Source: Mermis nigrescens
Taxonomy: Eukaryota; Nematoda; Enoplea; Mermithida; Mermithidae
Length of the DNA stretch: 64,000 nt
Assembly (NCBI GenBank): GCA_036768485.1
Contig: JAVLUZ010000271.1
Location: forward strand, 4,198,309 to 4,262,308
Direction of reading: 5' to 3'
Each line of letters begins with the position of its first letter. Position 1 is the stretch's first letter. Shown piece after piece: positions 10,104-18,044 of the stretch. The notes beneath the pieces were generated by a model that did no database searches, was not told the DNA's origin, and saw only the letters and a program-made list of their open reading frames with translations. A program made the position numbers and the translations under genes.

Positions 10104-12878
10104 GTTGAAAATGAGCAACATTTTTGCAATTTATTTGCTGTTTACGATTTTGAAGCTCTTCTCTTAAAAAAATGCATAGAAACTTCTGAACAGTTAAGAT
10201 TTGTTGCTCAACATCAGCCAATTTCCTGTGCAGTGCATACAAGTGTTCCGGGATTTCAGCCCCAATGTTTTGTAGACAGTAATCCGGATCATTTAGTCAA
10301 ACGGCTTCTAGAACATCTGGAAAAAATTCAAAAGGCACAAAGTGTCATTCTTTTGTCAACATTTCAACATGTTTTTGATGCTCTTGATGCAAAAGTAAGC
10401 ACTAGTGAAGCATATATTAAGGAGCAAGAAGCCGATGTTAGACGAGAAAAAGGCTTGCTCAATAAATTGATTCGGACTAAAACTAAGCTGTATAGATACT
10501 GCACTCAACTTACGTGTCTCGGATTTAATTCGGGAAAATATGATGTAAATTTAATAAAACGCAATCTATTTCCTGCACTCATTCAACAAGTGCGGACTGA
10601 TCCTGAAAACAATACATGGCCAAAAGCAATTTTACGAAACGGGTCAACACTTTGCTTATCCACTAGCATTTTTAAGTTTCTCGATGTTAGTACTTATGTT
10701 GCACCTGGTTTTAGTTTAGACGTGTTCATGAGAGCATACAAGGCGACATTAGTAAAAGCCAAATTCCCTTATGAATATTTAGATTCATTTGAAAAATTGT
10801 CTGAGACACAATTACCGCCTCCTGAAGCATTCTACAGCTCACTTAAAGATGAATGCATCAGCACAGCCGATTATGCACAATGCCAGCAGTACTGGCAACA
10901 ATATAATATGACTACATTGAAGGACTATCTAATTTTCTATAATATGAGGGATGTTGTTCCCTTCTTAGAAGCCTGTAGTAACATGTCACAGCTGTATTGG
11001 GACAGATTTAAAATTGATATTTTTAGAGAAGCAATGTCCTTACCAGGAACCACAGAACGGTACCTTTTCAAAAGCATTCCTGACACTAAATTTTCGCTTT
11101 TCTCGGAAAATTCAAAAAATGTCTACTATATGCTAAAATCGAGTATGTGTGGCGGTCTTTCAATGGTTATGACTCGATTAGCAATTAAAGACCAAACATT
11201 TATCAGGAACAACCCATTAAAACCAGTAAAATCAGTAGTAGGCCTGGATTTTAATGCATTATACTTGTGGGCTCAATCTAAAGACATGCCTACTGGTTAT
11301 TACGACCACTGGATAATTGAGAAAAATAATAAATTTCACAAAATTAGCTCTTCTAGGCCTATTTCAGTAGAATACTTAGAATGTGAGAGTGAAAAAATAG
11401 GTCATCATATTCAGCATTTAGGTAACAATAAGGAAAAAACAATAGGCCCCGCCTGCTTACCTGTTGACGGATTTTGCGCTGATACACATACAGTATATGA
11501 ATTTTACGGTTGTTATTATCACTGCCATAACTGCTTGGCAGGACAAAGAAACAAGAAAAAGGATCCTGCAGATGCACATGCATGGATTCAGACAAAAGAA
11601 GCCTACATACGATCACTGGGCTATAATGTAATTAGTATGTGGGAATGCGAATGGCACTCTATTAGGAGGGAATATTTGAAAACTGTTCGCAAATTTTACT
11701 TCAAAGTCTGGATAAATGAAGCAGAAATGATCCAAGCAGTCTTAGATGGGTCAGTTTTTGGCTTTGCAAAAGTAGATATTTCTACTCCTGAAAATTTGAA
11801 ACCCTTACTTGCCGATTTCCCGCCAATAATAAAACATGCAGAAATTGGTAGGGAGGATATTGGCCCTCTGATGAAAGAGTATGCAGAGAAAAATGGGCTA
11901 CTTACAAAACCTCGACATAATCTGATCAGTAGTTATTTTGGAAAAGAAATTCTGCTTTCCACAGAAATGATTAGATTTTTGGTCCAACATGGCCTTGTAC
12001 TGGAGAAAGTTTATGAAGTTATTCAGTACGATAGATCAAAGCCATTTGAAAAATTTAGGGACACTGTCACCAAGCATAGACAAGAAGGTGATGAGGACCC
12101 TGAACTGGCCATGATCGCTGATACTTTCAAACTATTGGGCAACACTGGATATGGCAAAACACTAACTAATAAGGAACAGCACGTAGATGTGTTTTATGCC
12201 AATTACAAAAAAGCAGCTGAAGCAAGTCTTAGCCCATATATTAAGAAAGTTAAATTCATAACAACGAACTGTTATGAAGTGCATATGTTCAAGAAAGAAA
12301 TTGTTTTAGATTTGCCTATAATAATTGGTCTATCAGTCTATAATTGGGCGAAAATTCGAATGTTGGAGTTCTTTTATGATGTGCTGTTGAAATATTTTGA
12401 CATTTCGGATTATCAGTGTATGCAGACAGACACTGACAGCATATACTTGGCACTATCTAAAGAAAATTTGTTGGATTTAGTGAAGCCTGAACTCAGGGAA
12501 GAGTTTGCGGAAATACATAAAAAGTGGTTTGTGACATCAAAAGCCACTAAACGAACTCCTGGTCTGCTGAAAGAGGAGTTTAAAGGAACAGCCATGTGCT
12601 GTTTAGCCGCAAAAACATATATTGCTGTTGACGACTTGACAGGAAATATTAAAGTCAGCAGTAAAGGATTAATGAAAAAAATTAATCGGCTGACCTTTGA
12701 TCAGTATACTGGTGTGTTGGATACTCAAACAGCACATGTAGGAAAAAATATTGGATTCAGGATGCAACCTGATAATCAGATGTGGACATACATTCAAGAG
12801 AAACAGGGACTGCCGTATCTATACATTAAGAGAAAAGTCCTGTCTGACGGCATATCTACAGTCCCACTTGACATTTGA
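10104..12878 (+). CDS. polB: Protein-primed family B DNA polymerase, exonuclease and polymerase domains
   Basis: Open from 10,104 to the TGA at 12,876; a start codon (GTG) appears only at 10,233, so this is really the 3' part of a broken gene. Exonuclease motif I (YDFEALL) lies at about 10,139-10,160, before any start. Exo II (FNSGKYD) is at 10,524-10,544. Polymerase motif A is DFNALY (Asp codon 11,247), motif B is KLLGNTGYGKT (12,129), and motif C is DTDS (Asp codons 12,429 and 12,435). All catalytic aspartates are present. The region around VYEFYGCYYHC..C (about 11,491) belongs to the insert typical of protein-primed enzymes. It would replicate the element from its termini with a protein primer. 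AATAAA at 12,890 is a possible poly(A) signal. Confidence 0.93.
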   Translation, partial: VENEQHFCNLFAVYDFEALLLKKCIETSEQLRFVAQHQPISCAVHTSVPGFQPQCFVDSNPDHLVKRLLEHLEKIQKAQSVILLSTFQHVFDALDAKVSTSEAYIKEQEADVRREKGLLNKLIRTKTKLYRYCTQLTCLGFNSGKYDVNLIKRNLFPALIQQVRTDPENNTWPKAILRNGSTLCLSTSIFKFLDVSTYVAPGFSLDVFMRAYKATLVKAKFPYEYLDSFEKLSETQLPPPEAFYSSLKDECISTADYAQCQQYWQQYNMTTLKDYLIFYNMRDVVPFLEACSNMSQLYWDRFKIDIFREAMSLPGTTERYLFKSIPDTKFSLFSENSKNVYYMLKSSMCGGLSMVMTRLAIKDQTFIRNNPLKPVKSVVGLDFNALYLWAQSKDMPTGYYDHWIIEKNNKFHKISSSRPISVEYLECESEKIGHHIQHLGNNKEKTIGPACLPVDGFCADTHTVYEFYGCYYHCHNCLAGQRNKKKDPADAHAWIQTKEAYIRSLGYNVISMWECEWHSIRREYLKTVRKFYFKVWINEAEMIQAVLDGSVFGFAKVDISTPENLKPLLADFPPIIKHAEIGREDIGPLMKEYAEKNGLLTKPRHNLISSYFGKEILLSTEMIRFLVQHGLVLEKVYEVIQYDRSKPFEKFRDTVTKHRQEGDEDPELAMIADTFKLLGNTGYGKTLTNKEQHVDVFYANYKKAAEASLSPYIKKVKFITTNCYEVHMFKKEIVLDLPIIIGLSVYNWAKIRMLEFFYDVLLKYFDISDYQCMQTDTDSIYLALSKENLLDLVKPELREEFAEIHKKWFVTSKATKRTPGLLKEEFKGTAMCCLAAKTYIAVDDLTGNIKVSSKGLMKKINRLTFDQYTGVLDTQTAHVGKNIGFRMQPDNQMWTYIQEKQGLPYLYIKRKVLSDGISTVPLDI

Positions 12879-12889
12879 ACACACTAAAA

Positions 12890-12895
12890 AATAAA
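12890..12895 (+). terminator. Possible poly(A) signal after polB
   Basis: AATAAA lies 12 bases after the polB stop. Suggestive only in AT-rich DNA. Confidence 0.35.
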
Positions 12896-13069
12896 TTTTC
12901 AGGATTTTTTGCTCTTTCATGGCAATAGGGCGCCTAATATCCCTCTGAACCGGGCACGTGGTTAGGAGTTCTAGAGCCATGGTTAAATAGATATAAACTG
13001 AAAATGACCTACCATTGTGCCAACCTCCTCGTGGTGTAGGTCGGACATCGACAAATGGGCACAAAAACT

Positions 13070-13239
13070 TTTGTAAAATATGAAACAAAGTTTGTAAAGT
13101 TTAAAACATTTTTTGTAAAGTTTGGAACATAATTTATATGTTATAACATAGCAAGTTTGTAAAGTTTGGAACACAGTTTGTAAAGTTTGGAGCATAGTTT
13201 GTCAAATTTGGAACAAAGTTTGGAATACAATAGGTTATA
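13070..13239 (+). repeat. 21-bp-period tandem array between polB and integrase
   Basis: Units starting at 13,070, 13,091, 13,112, 13,156, 13,177, 13,198 and 13,219 share TTTGTAAAGTTTGGAAC. The spacing is exactly 21 bp except across 13,133-13,155, where one unit position is taken up by the palindrome ATGTTATAACAT (13,138-13,149). The same palindrome lies in both terminal repeats. Lys/Leu/Cys-rich ORFs on the minus strand here are translations of the repeat. The remaining gap (12,896-13,069) shows nothing recognisable. Confidence 0.8.
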
Positions 13240-13243
13240 AATA
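13234..13243 (+). promoter_or_regulatory. GTTATAAATA motif upstream of integrase
   Basis: Matches the TCTATAAATA family at eight of ten positions and lies 43 bp before the integrase ATG at 13,277, at the end of the 21-bp array. Confidence 0.5.
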
Positions 13244-13276
13244 TAAGAACAAATACTTATCAAAAATGATGAAAAA

Positions 13277-14329
13277 ATGGAGAGCATTAAAAAGCAATGG
13301 ACTAATGTGAAAAGTCCTGCCTCATTTTCAGGAGTGAATAAGTTGCAGCAAGTTTCAAAGAAATCACCAAGACTGATAAAATCTTTTCTACAAAAGCAGT
13401 TCACATATCAGTTGCATAAACCTATACAAAAGCGATTTCACAGACGAGCAATTATTGTAGCTGGTCCAAACATATTGTGGGATGTAGATTTGTTGGACTT
13501 GAGAGAGTTTCAGAATAGAAATTTTAGGAATCGATATATTTTAATGGCTGTTGATGTTTTCTCACGTAAAGCCTATGGACAGGCAATGACAAATAAGAGC
13601 GCTAGAGCAGCATCCCAGGCTTTTGAAAAAATTCTGCAACAAGCTGTTCCACAATCAATAAGAAGCGATCATGGTAATGAATTCAAAGGGGAATTCAATA
13701 GATTGCTGAAAGCTCACTCAATTAAGCATATATTAACAAGCAGCCCTGAAATAAAAGCAAATTTTGTAGAACGTTTCCATAGAACGTTTTGAGATAAATT
13801 GATGAAGTTTATGACATATTATTCTAATCAAAACTGGACTAGAGTGTATAAAAGCATTATTGAAAGTTATAATAGCACTCCTCATACTAGTCTCAATAAA
13901 ATAGCCCCTAATGATGTGAATTCTGAAAATGTTGGTGATTTATTAGCATTTATGCTAAGAAAGGAAAAGAAATGTGCTGCTGAGCAGCCTTTAGATGTTG
14001 GTCAATTGGTGCGGATAACAACATTGAAAAAAAGCTTCACAAAAGCCAGTAAACATACATTCACTGATGAATTATTTCGAATTAAAGAGGTATCAGACAG
14101 TTGCCCAAAAATGTATAAACTAGAAGATATCATGGGTGAGCCAATAACAGGGGCATTCTATGGAAAAGAATTACAAATAGCTGAACCTAATGCTGAGCAA
14201 CATAAGCGAATAGGTAAAATTATAAATAAGGGCAAAGGAGAGTATAAAGTGCATTTTAAAAATTGGCCAAAGAAATTTGATACAATTTTGTCAAAAGCAG
14301 AATTAAAATTCTATGAACAGCCAAAATGA
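13277..14329 (+). pseudogene. int: Retroviral-type integrase of the Polinton (one in-frame stop)
   Basis: Begins at ATG 13,277. The rve-type core shows WDVDLLDL (Asp residues 69 and 71), SDHGNEFKG (Asp 131) and NFVERFHRT (Glu 165), that is a D,D,E triad with 33 residues between the second Asp and the Glu. A TGA at 13,790-13,792 interrupts the frame just after the catalytic Glu. The same frame continues for 176 residues, ending in a small beta-rich C-terminal segment (about 14,130-14,325, VHFKNWP) like the chromo/SH3-like tails of these integrases. The stop codon overlaps the next start as ATGA. The protein would integrate the element with a short target duplication. Confidence 0.92.
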
Positions 14330-14991
14330 TTATGCACCACCCTTTTGCGTGTATTGTCTCTGGTCCCACAAAATCTGGTAAAACAACATTTGTGAAGCAG
14401 CTTATTGAAAATAGAGACAAAATCATTGATACAAAAATGAGCAAAATTTACTGGTGCTACAGCGAAGAACAGCCCCTATACTATAAAATAAAGAATGTTA
14501 CCTTCATTAAAGGGTTACCCGACTTTAGGAAGATAGTCAAAGAAAAGAGTCATGCACCGCAACTATTGATTCTTGACGATCTAATGCATGAAAGTAAAGG
14601 AAATGCTCAAGTTATGCAATTGTTCACTAGAGGTTGTCATCATTGGAACATAAGTGTGATACAGATCGTGCAGAACTTATATTATGATGGCCTTCGTACC
14701 TCGCGCATCAATTCAGATTATGTAGTCCTTTTCAAAAACCCCGCAGATCAGCTGCAATCACATATTTTATCACGCCAATTATACCCTAGCAATCCAAAAT
14801 ATTTTCTTGAAGCCTTTTCAGATGCTACATCTAAACCACATGGATACCTATTCATTGACTTGACACAAAATGCCAAGGATTTACACAGGTTGAAAACTGA
14901 TATTTTGAGCAAGCACCCTACAGTGTATGTGCCAAAATCTATAAATATGCAGTGCAATTTACCTGAAAGCTGTAAAAATGGCTCCTCATAG
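14326..14991 (+). CDS. FtsK/HerA-type genome packaging ATPase
   Basis: An intact 221-residue P-loop ATPase. Walker A is GPTKSGKT at residues 13-20 and Walker B is LLILDD at 80-85, followed by a conserved Gln-containing strand (VIQIVQN, about 113-119). The short A32/HerA-like form is typical of Polintons, where it is thought to pump DNA into the capsid. It starts at an ATGA overlap with the integrase stop and has no close copy of the TCTATAAATA motif (the nearest, ATTATAAATA, is about 100 bp upstream). It may therefore be read from the integrase transcript. Confidence 0.9.
   Translation: MIMHHPFACIVSGPTKSGKTTFVKQLIENRDKIIDTKMSKIYWCYSEEQPLYYKIKNVTFIKGLPDFRKIVKEKSHAPQLLILDDLMHESKGNAQVMQLFTRGCHHWNISVIQIVQNLYYDGLRTSRINSDYVVLFKNPADQLQSHILSRQLYPSNPKYFLEAFSDATSKPHGYLFIDLTQNAKDLHRLKTDILSKHPTVYVPKSINMQCNLPESCKNGSS
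14938..14947 (+). promoter_or_regulatory. TCTATAAATA motif upstream of the 113-residue gene
   Basis: Perfect motif inside the 3' end of the ATPase gene, 40 bp before ATG 14,978. Confidence 0.6.
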
Positions 14992-15319
14992 ACTAAAACG
15001 AAACATTAGTTGCTTACATTTGCTGAGTGTTGCAAGAAAACCCCAACGTGATGCGCTTATAAATAAGGCAAGTAAAGATCAACTTTTATGCATTTGCGAT
15101 TGCGCAAACAATTTTCTTAATGGCAACATCCCTTTTACTGATAAAGATATACAAAAGTTAAGAAGATACCAAAACGAAATACGATATTTAGCTAATAATA
15201 GGCGAGTAAATACAAGGTATAAAAAACGCTTAATTATTCAGAACGGTGGCTTTTTACCTCTTTTATTGACACCTATTCTATCAGTTGTAGGTAGTTTACT
15301 AGCAGACGCTATAAAATGA
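14978..15319 (+). CDS. Small basic protein with hydrophobic C-terminus, Polinton-conserved
   Basis: 113 residues, overlapping the ATPase by 14 bases. The N-terminal two thirds are basic and helical (LRRYQNEIRYLANNRR, about 61-76). A run of Lys/Arg precedes an abrupt hydrophobic tail, GGFLPLLLTPILSVVGSLL, at 90-108. This layout (basic body, GG, membrane-active tail) is common in Polinton and adintovirus-like loci and recalls adenovirus core or pVI-type peptides; the function is inferred. QNGG at 88-91 just before the tail resembles an adenain-type cleavage site. It ends in an ATGA overlap with the next gene. Confidence 0.75.
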   Translation: MAPHRLKRNISCLHLLSVARKPQRDALINKASKDQLLCICDCANNFLNGNIPFTDKDIQKLRRYQNEIRYLANNRRVNTRYKKRLIIQNGGFLPLLLTPILSVVGSLLADAIK

Positions 15320-15873
15320 AGCATGCAGAGAAAATGATTTTGGTGCCAGCAGATATTGCTGAACAAAGTAAACCAGTGGATCAAGTATTAAACGCCATGG
15401 ATCGGGAGATGTATAAAATATTGAATGACAAGCATTCATCATCAGGCTTGAAAATGATAAAATATAATCAAATTTTGAGCAAGTTTGGCCGATTGCAGGA
15501 ACAGCGTAAAAAACCGTACGAACTAACTATTCTAGGTCCACAAAAATCAATTGAAAGCAAAGAAATTATAGCTGGTATACCAAAAACCTTACAGCCAAAT
15601 GCAAAACTACTATTACAGCATATTAATGATGATCCTAGTATAGAAATTGAACCATCGGGTGAGATTGTCATTGATGGGCAAAAAATATATGGATCAAATA
15701 TTGTTGATTTAGTGCATGACTTCACCTGTGATCGTAAAACAGTACCTGCTCCAATTGGTGCAAAAGAGTTGGCTAGAGTCCTTAGACGTTCAAACGCCCC
15801 ACTTGAGAGTATAGCTAATAGGAAACGCAAGAGCATAGTGGCCTCTGAAGGTGACTTTTCCTGGGATGAATAA
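15316..15873 (+). CDS. Conserved Polinton protein of unknown function
   Basis: 185 residues starting at the ATGA overlap with the preceding gene and lacking its own upstream TATA-like motif, so probably translated with it. Acidic/basic mixed and largely helical at the N-terminus (LNAMDREMYKIL, about 25-36). The best conserved part is GSNIVDLVHDF at 126-136 followed by a basic, Pro-containing stretch. I recognise the arrangement from other Polinton loci, where it precedes the capsid genes, but no biochemical role is known to me. AATAAA overlaps the stop (15,869-15,874). Confidence 0.75.
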   Translation: MKHAEKMILVPADIAEQSKPVDQVLNAMDREMYKILNDKHSSSGLKMIKYNQILSKFGRLQEQRKKPYELTILGPQKSIESKEIIAGIPKTLQPNAKLLLQHINDDPSIEIEPSGEIVIDGQKIYGSNIVDLVHDFTCDRKTVPAPIGAKELARVLRRSNAPLESIANRKRKSIVASEGDFSWDE

Positions 15874-15874
15874 A
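15869..15874 (+). terminator. Possible poly(A) signal overlapping a stop codon
   Basis: AATAAA overlaps the TAA at 15,871-15,873, where the only clear gap inside the late cassette begins. Confidence 0.35.
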
Positions 15875-15875
15875 A

Positions 15876-15885
15876 TCTATAAATA
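15876..15885 (+). promoter_or_regulatory. TCTATAAATA motif upstream of the pVI/pX-like gene
   Basis: Perfect motif, 43 bp before ATG 15,919, in the short intergenic gap. Confidence 0.65.
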
Positions 15886-15918
15886 GAAAAAATATTGTAG
15901 AAATAGAAAAAACTAAAA

Positions 15919-16365
15919 ATGCATATTCAATTCAATCCTGAAAACAGTGGCCTTTGGCTACAATATTACGCAGAACAGGCGGCACAAACAGGGTATGGCC
16001 TAGAAGGGTATAGAGGCGTACCATACCAGCGAGGTGGCGGGTTAGGGAGTTTCTTCAAATCATTATTTAGAATGGCTGTGCCTGTACTGAGATCAATTGG
16101 TAAAAGTGCGGGCAAGCATGCATTAGCGGCAGGAGCTAATATTGCATCTGATGTTGCGCAAGGAAAACCATTATTTCAGTCTGCCAAAGAACATTCAAAG
16201 CACGAGGCGGCGCAATTTTTAGATGAGGCATCAATGGCTATGTCTGGGGAAGGTTTAGGCAAGCGTCAAAAGTCTATAAATAGGAATAATGATGATGCAT
16301 TTACTAAACTAATTCGGAAAAATGGCTCTAATAGACGTAAAATCTATTCCAAGTACGAAATCTGA
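15919..16365 (+). CDS. Adenovirus pVI/pX-like minor virion protein
   Basis: 148 residues. A Tyr/Gly-rich N-terminus leads to RGGGLGSFFKSLFRM (38-52), an amphipathic helix of the kind seen in adenovirus pVI or pX-like proteins. Then come an Ala/Gly-rich segment (60-80) and a basic C-terminus. QRGG (37-40) and MSGEG (108-112) resemble adenain cleavage sites; the second fits the published (M/I/L)XGX-G pattern exactly. It overlaps the capsid gene by 44 bases in another frame. Probable role: internal capsid or membrane-lytic protein matured by the nearby protease. This is inferred from layout, not measured homology. Confidence 0.7.
   Translation: MHIQFNPENSGLWLQYYAEQAAQTGYGLEGYRGVPYQRGGGLGSFFKSLFRMAVPVLRSIGKSAGKHALAAGANIASDVAQGKPLFQSAKEHSKHEAAQFLDEASMAMSGEGLGKRQKSINRNNDDAFTKLIRKNGSNRRKIYSKYEI
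16273..16282 (+). promoter_or_regulatory. TCTATAAATA motif upstream of the capsid gene
   Basis: Perfect motif inside the pVI/pX-like gene, 49 bp before ATG 16,322. Confidence 0.65.
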
Positions 16366-17611
16366 ACTGGATCTTTTCACAGTTCCTCCTACACAAGTTG
16401 CCGTGAAAAGAGGATTTTGGGATGAAGTGCAGCCTATGCACCCTATAACAAATGAAGGCCCATATGAATTTAGGATCCCACCCGATCCTCACTATATGCA
16501 AATGAACAGGAGTTATATATACATGGCACTAAGAATTAAAAAGCCAACGCTCGCAGCTGGAGCTGCAGTACCAAATTATGCGCCAATCAATCTTATAGGC
16601 AAAACATTCTTTAAGCAACTTAAGTGCTTTTTAGGCGGCCGATTAGTGTTTGACAGCTCCGATTTATATGCTTACAGATCATACTTTGAAACAGAATTAA
16701 ATTATGGTTCTGATGCGAAACTGTCTCATCTTCAGTCTGCGCTGTATTTTCATGAAGGTGGGACTAATGTGGACACTGCAGATAATAAAGGGTTCAAAGA
16801 ACGTGCGGCGTTGTTCAAAGATTCAAATATTGTGGAAGTATCTGCGCCTTTACACATTGACATGTTCTCACAAGACAGATATTTGCTGAATTTCACAGAT
16901 TTTCGCCTAGAATTACACAGAAACAACAATAATTTTGTCCTTCAGTGCTTTGAAGATATTCCCCTAGAACTTAATGTTTTAGTAATGAAATTGTTTGTGC
17001 GGAAAGTAGAAGTTTTGGAAAGCGTAAGTTTAGCTCTGGAGCAAACAATGTTAGCATATACTGCAAAATATCCTATAAGACGGGTTGTCATGACAAACAT
17101 GCACGTGTCCAACCCTTCAAGAGAAACGCCCAATTTTACATTGTTTACCGGCCAGCTGCCAAGACGGCTGGTTTTTGCTTGTGTCGAAGGAAGTGCATTT
17201 CGAGGCAGTTTATCAAAATCGCCATTTAATTTCAGCCCATTTAGTGTTTATGATGTAAGAGTAACATGTGGAGGGCAAACTCATTCACTAAATGTGTCAT
17301 TCAAGCATAATAAGTTTATTCAGGGATTCAATCAGATGTACGATGCACTTGATATTGGTCATGATAATAAAGGCAATTTCATTAGCCGCAATGAGTTTAA
17401 GACGAGTCATTGCTTCTTTGTGTTTGACCTGACGCCCGATGCAGATGATAGTGGGCATTGGGATCTAGTGCGTGAAGGAACAACAAGTATAAATGTCAAG
17501 TTTGCGGATGATTTACCAGACTCTGGAGTAGAAATTATTATATATGCCGAATTCGACAATTTGATTATGATTGATAAAAATCGCAATACATTTCACGATT
17601 ATAACGCTTGA
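16322..17611 (+). CDS. Polinton major capsid protein (double jelly-roll type)
   Basis: 429 residues, intact. The N-terminal signature SELDLFTVPPTQ (14-25) and the following PYEFRIPPDPHY are those of a protein family found throughout animal Polintons, including the C. elegans transposon-derived F54H12.2 group. The predominantly beta pattern and length fit a double jelly-roll capsid protein, though I assign this from family memory and position. The start is fixed by the ATG after the TCTATAAATA motif. The stop TGA is 2 bases before the protease ATG, so the two are probably coupled. Confidence 0.8.
   Translation: MALIDVKSIPSTKSELDLFTVPPTQVAVKRGFWDEVQPMHPITNEGPYEFRIPPDPHYMQMNRSYIYMALRIKKPTLAAGAAVPNYAPINLIGKTFFKQLKCFLGGRLVFDSSDLYAYRSYFETELNYGSDAKLSHLQSALYFHEGGTNVDTADNKGFKERAALFKDSNIVEVSAPLHIDMFSQDRYLLNFTDFRLELHRNNNNFVLQCFEDIPLELNVLVMKLFVRKVEVLESVSLALEQTMLAYTAKYPIRRVVMTNMHVSNPSRETPNFTLFTGQLPRRLVFACVEGSAFRGSLSKSPFNFSPFSVYDVRVTCGGQTHSLNVSFKHNKFIQGFNQMYDALDIGHDNKGNFISRNEFKTSHCFFVFDLTPDADDSGHWDLVREGTTSINVKFADDLPDSGVEIIIYAEFDNLIMIDKNRNTFHDYNA
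17571..17580 (+). promoter_or_regulatory. Degenerate TATA-like motif upstream of the protease
   Basis: TTGATAAAAA matches TCTATAAATA at seven of ten positions and lies 43 bp before ATG 17,614, the distance seen for the good copies. Confidence 0.25.
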
Positions 17612-17613
17612 AA

Positions 17614-18033
17614 ATGAACACTCTTGAAATACTGAACATTCTAGGCGCTGATCCTGGTGTAAAGAGAATTTTACTGGGCGTCTTCCCTATTGATCGCCTT
17701 CCACCTATACCCCACTACCCTGCTGCACTAATAGTCAATTTGGATTTTAGTAATGAGCCGGGGTCACACTGGGTCGCCATGTTTTTCAGTCATAAGGCGC
17801 ACTGTGATTACTTTGATAGCTATGGCCAGCAACCTTTTGAGCTCAGAGAATATGTTGAGAAAAATGCTTCATCATACACGTATAATAATATGAGAGTTCA
17901 GGGACTTTTCTCTACATCATGTGGTCATATGTGTATCTACTTTCTACATTTTCGTGCAAAAGGCGTTTCATTCAAAAGAATTGTAAAATCTATGCACACG
18001 CCTGAAATCTATAAATACTTTGAGAAAATGTAA
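17614..18033 (+). CDS. Adenain-like cysteine protease
   Basis: The frame is open from a TTG at 17,608, but the first ATG is 17,614, giving 139 residues. The order of motifs is that of adenovirus protease (family C5): GSHWVAMF (His 52), YFDSYG (Asp 68), VQG (Gln 97) and STSCGHMC (Cys 103). The enzyme is shorter than adenain (about 200 residues) but keeps the catalytic His, acidic residue, oxyanion Gln and Cys. It would mature capsid and core precursors; candidate sites are visible in two neighbouring small proteins. It lies between the capsid and penton-like genes. Confidence 0.9.
   Translation: MNTLEILNILGADPGVKRILLGVFPIDRLPPIPHYPAALIVNLDFSNEPGSHWVAMFFSHKAHCDYFDSYGQQPFELREYVEKNASSYTYNNMRVQGLFSTSCGHMCIYFLHFRAKGVSFKRIVKSMHTPEIYKYFEKM
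18008..18017 (+). promoter_or_regulatory. TCTATAAATA motif upstream of the penton-like gene
   Basis: Perfect motif inside the 3' end of the protease gene, 37 bp before ATG 18,045. Confidence 0.6.
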
Positions 18034-18044
18034 AGGAAACAAAC

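Noticed and set aside
13070..13239. Possible CRISPR-like array
   Set aside because: Units are contiguous 21-bp tandem repeats without spacers, inside a eukaryotic element.
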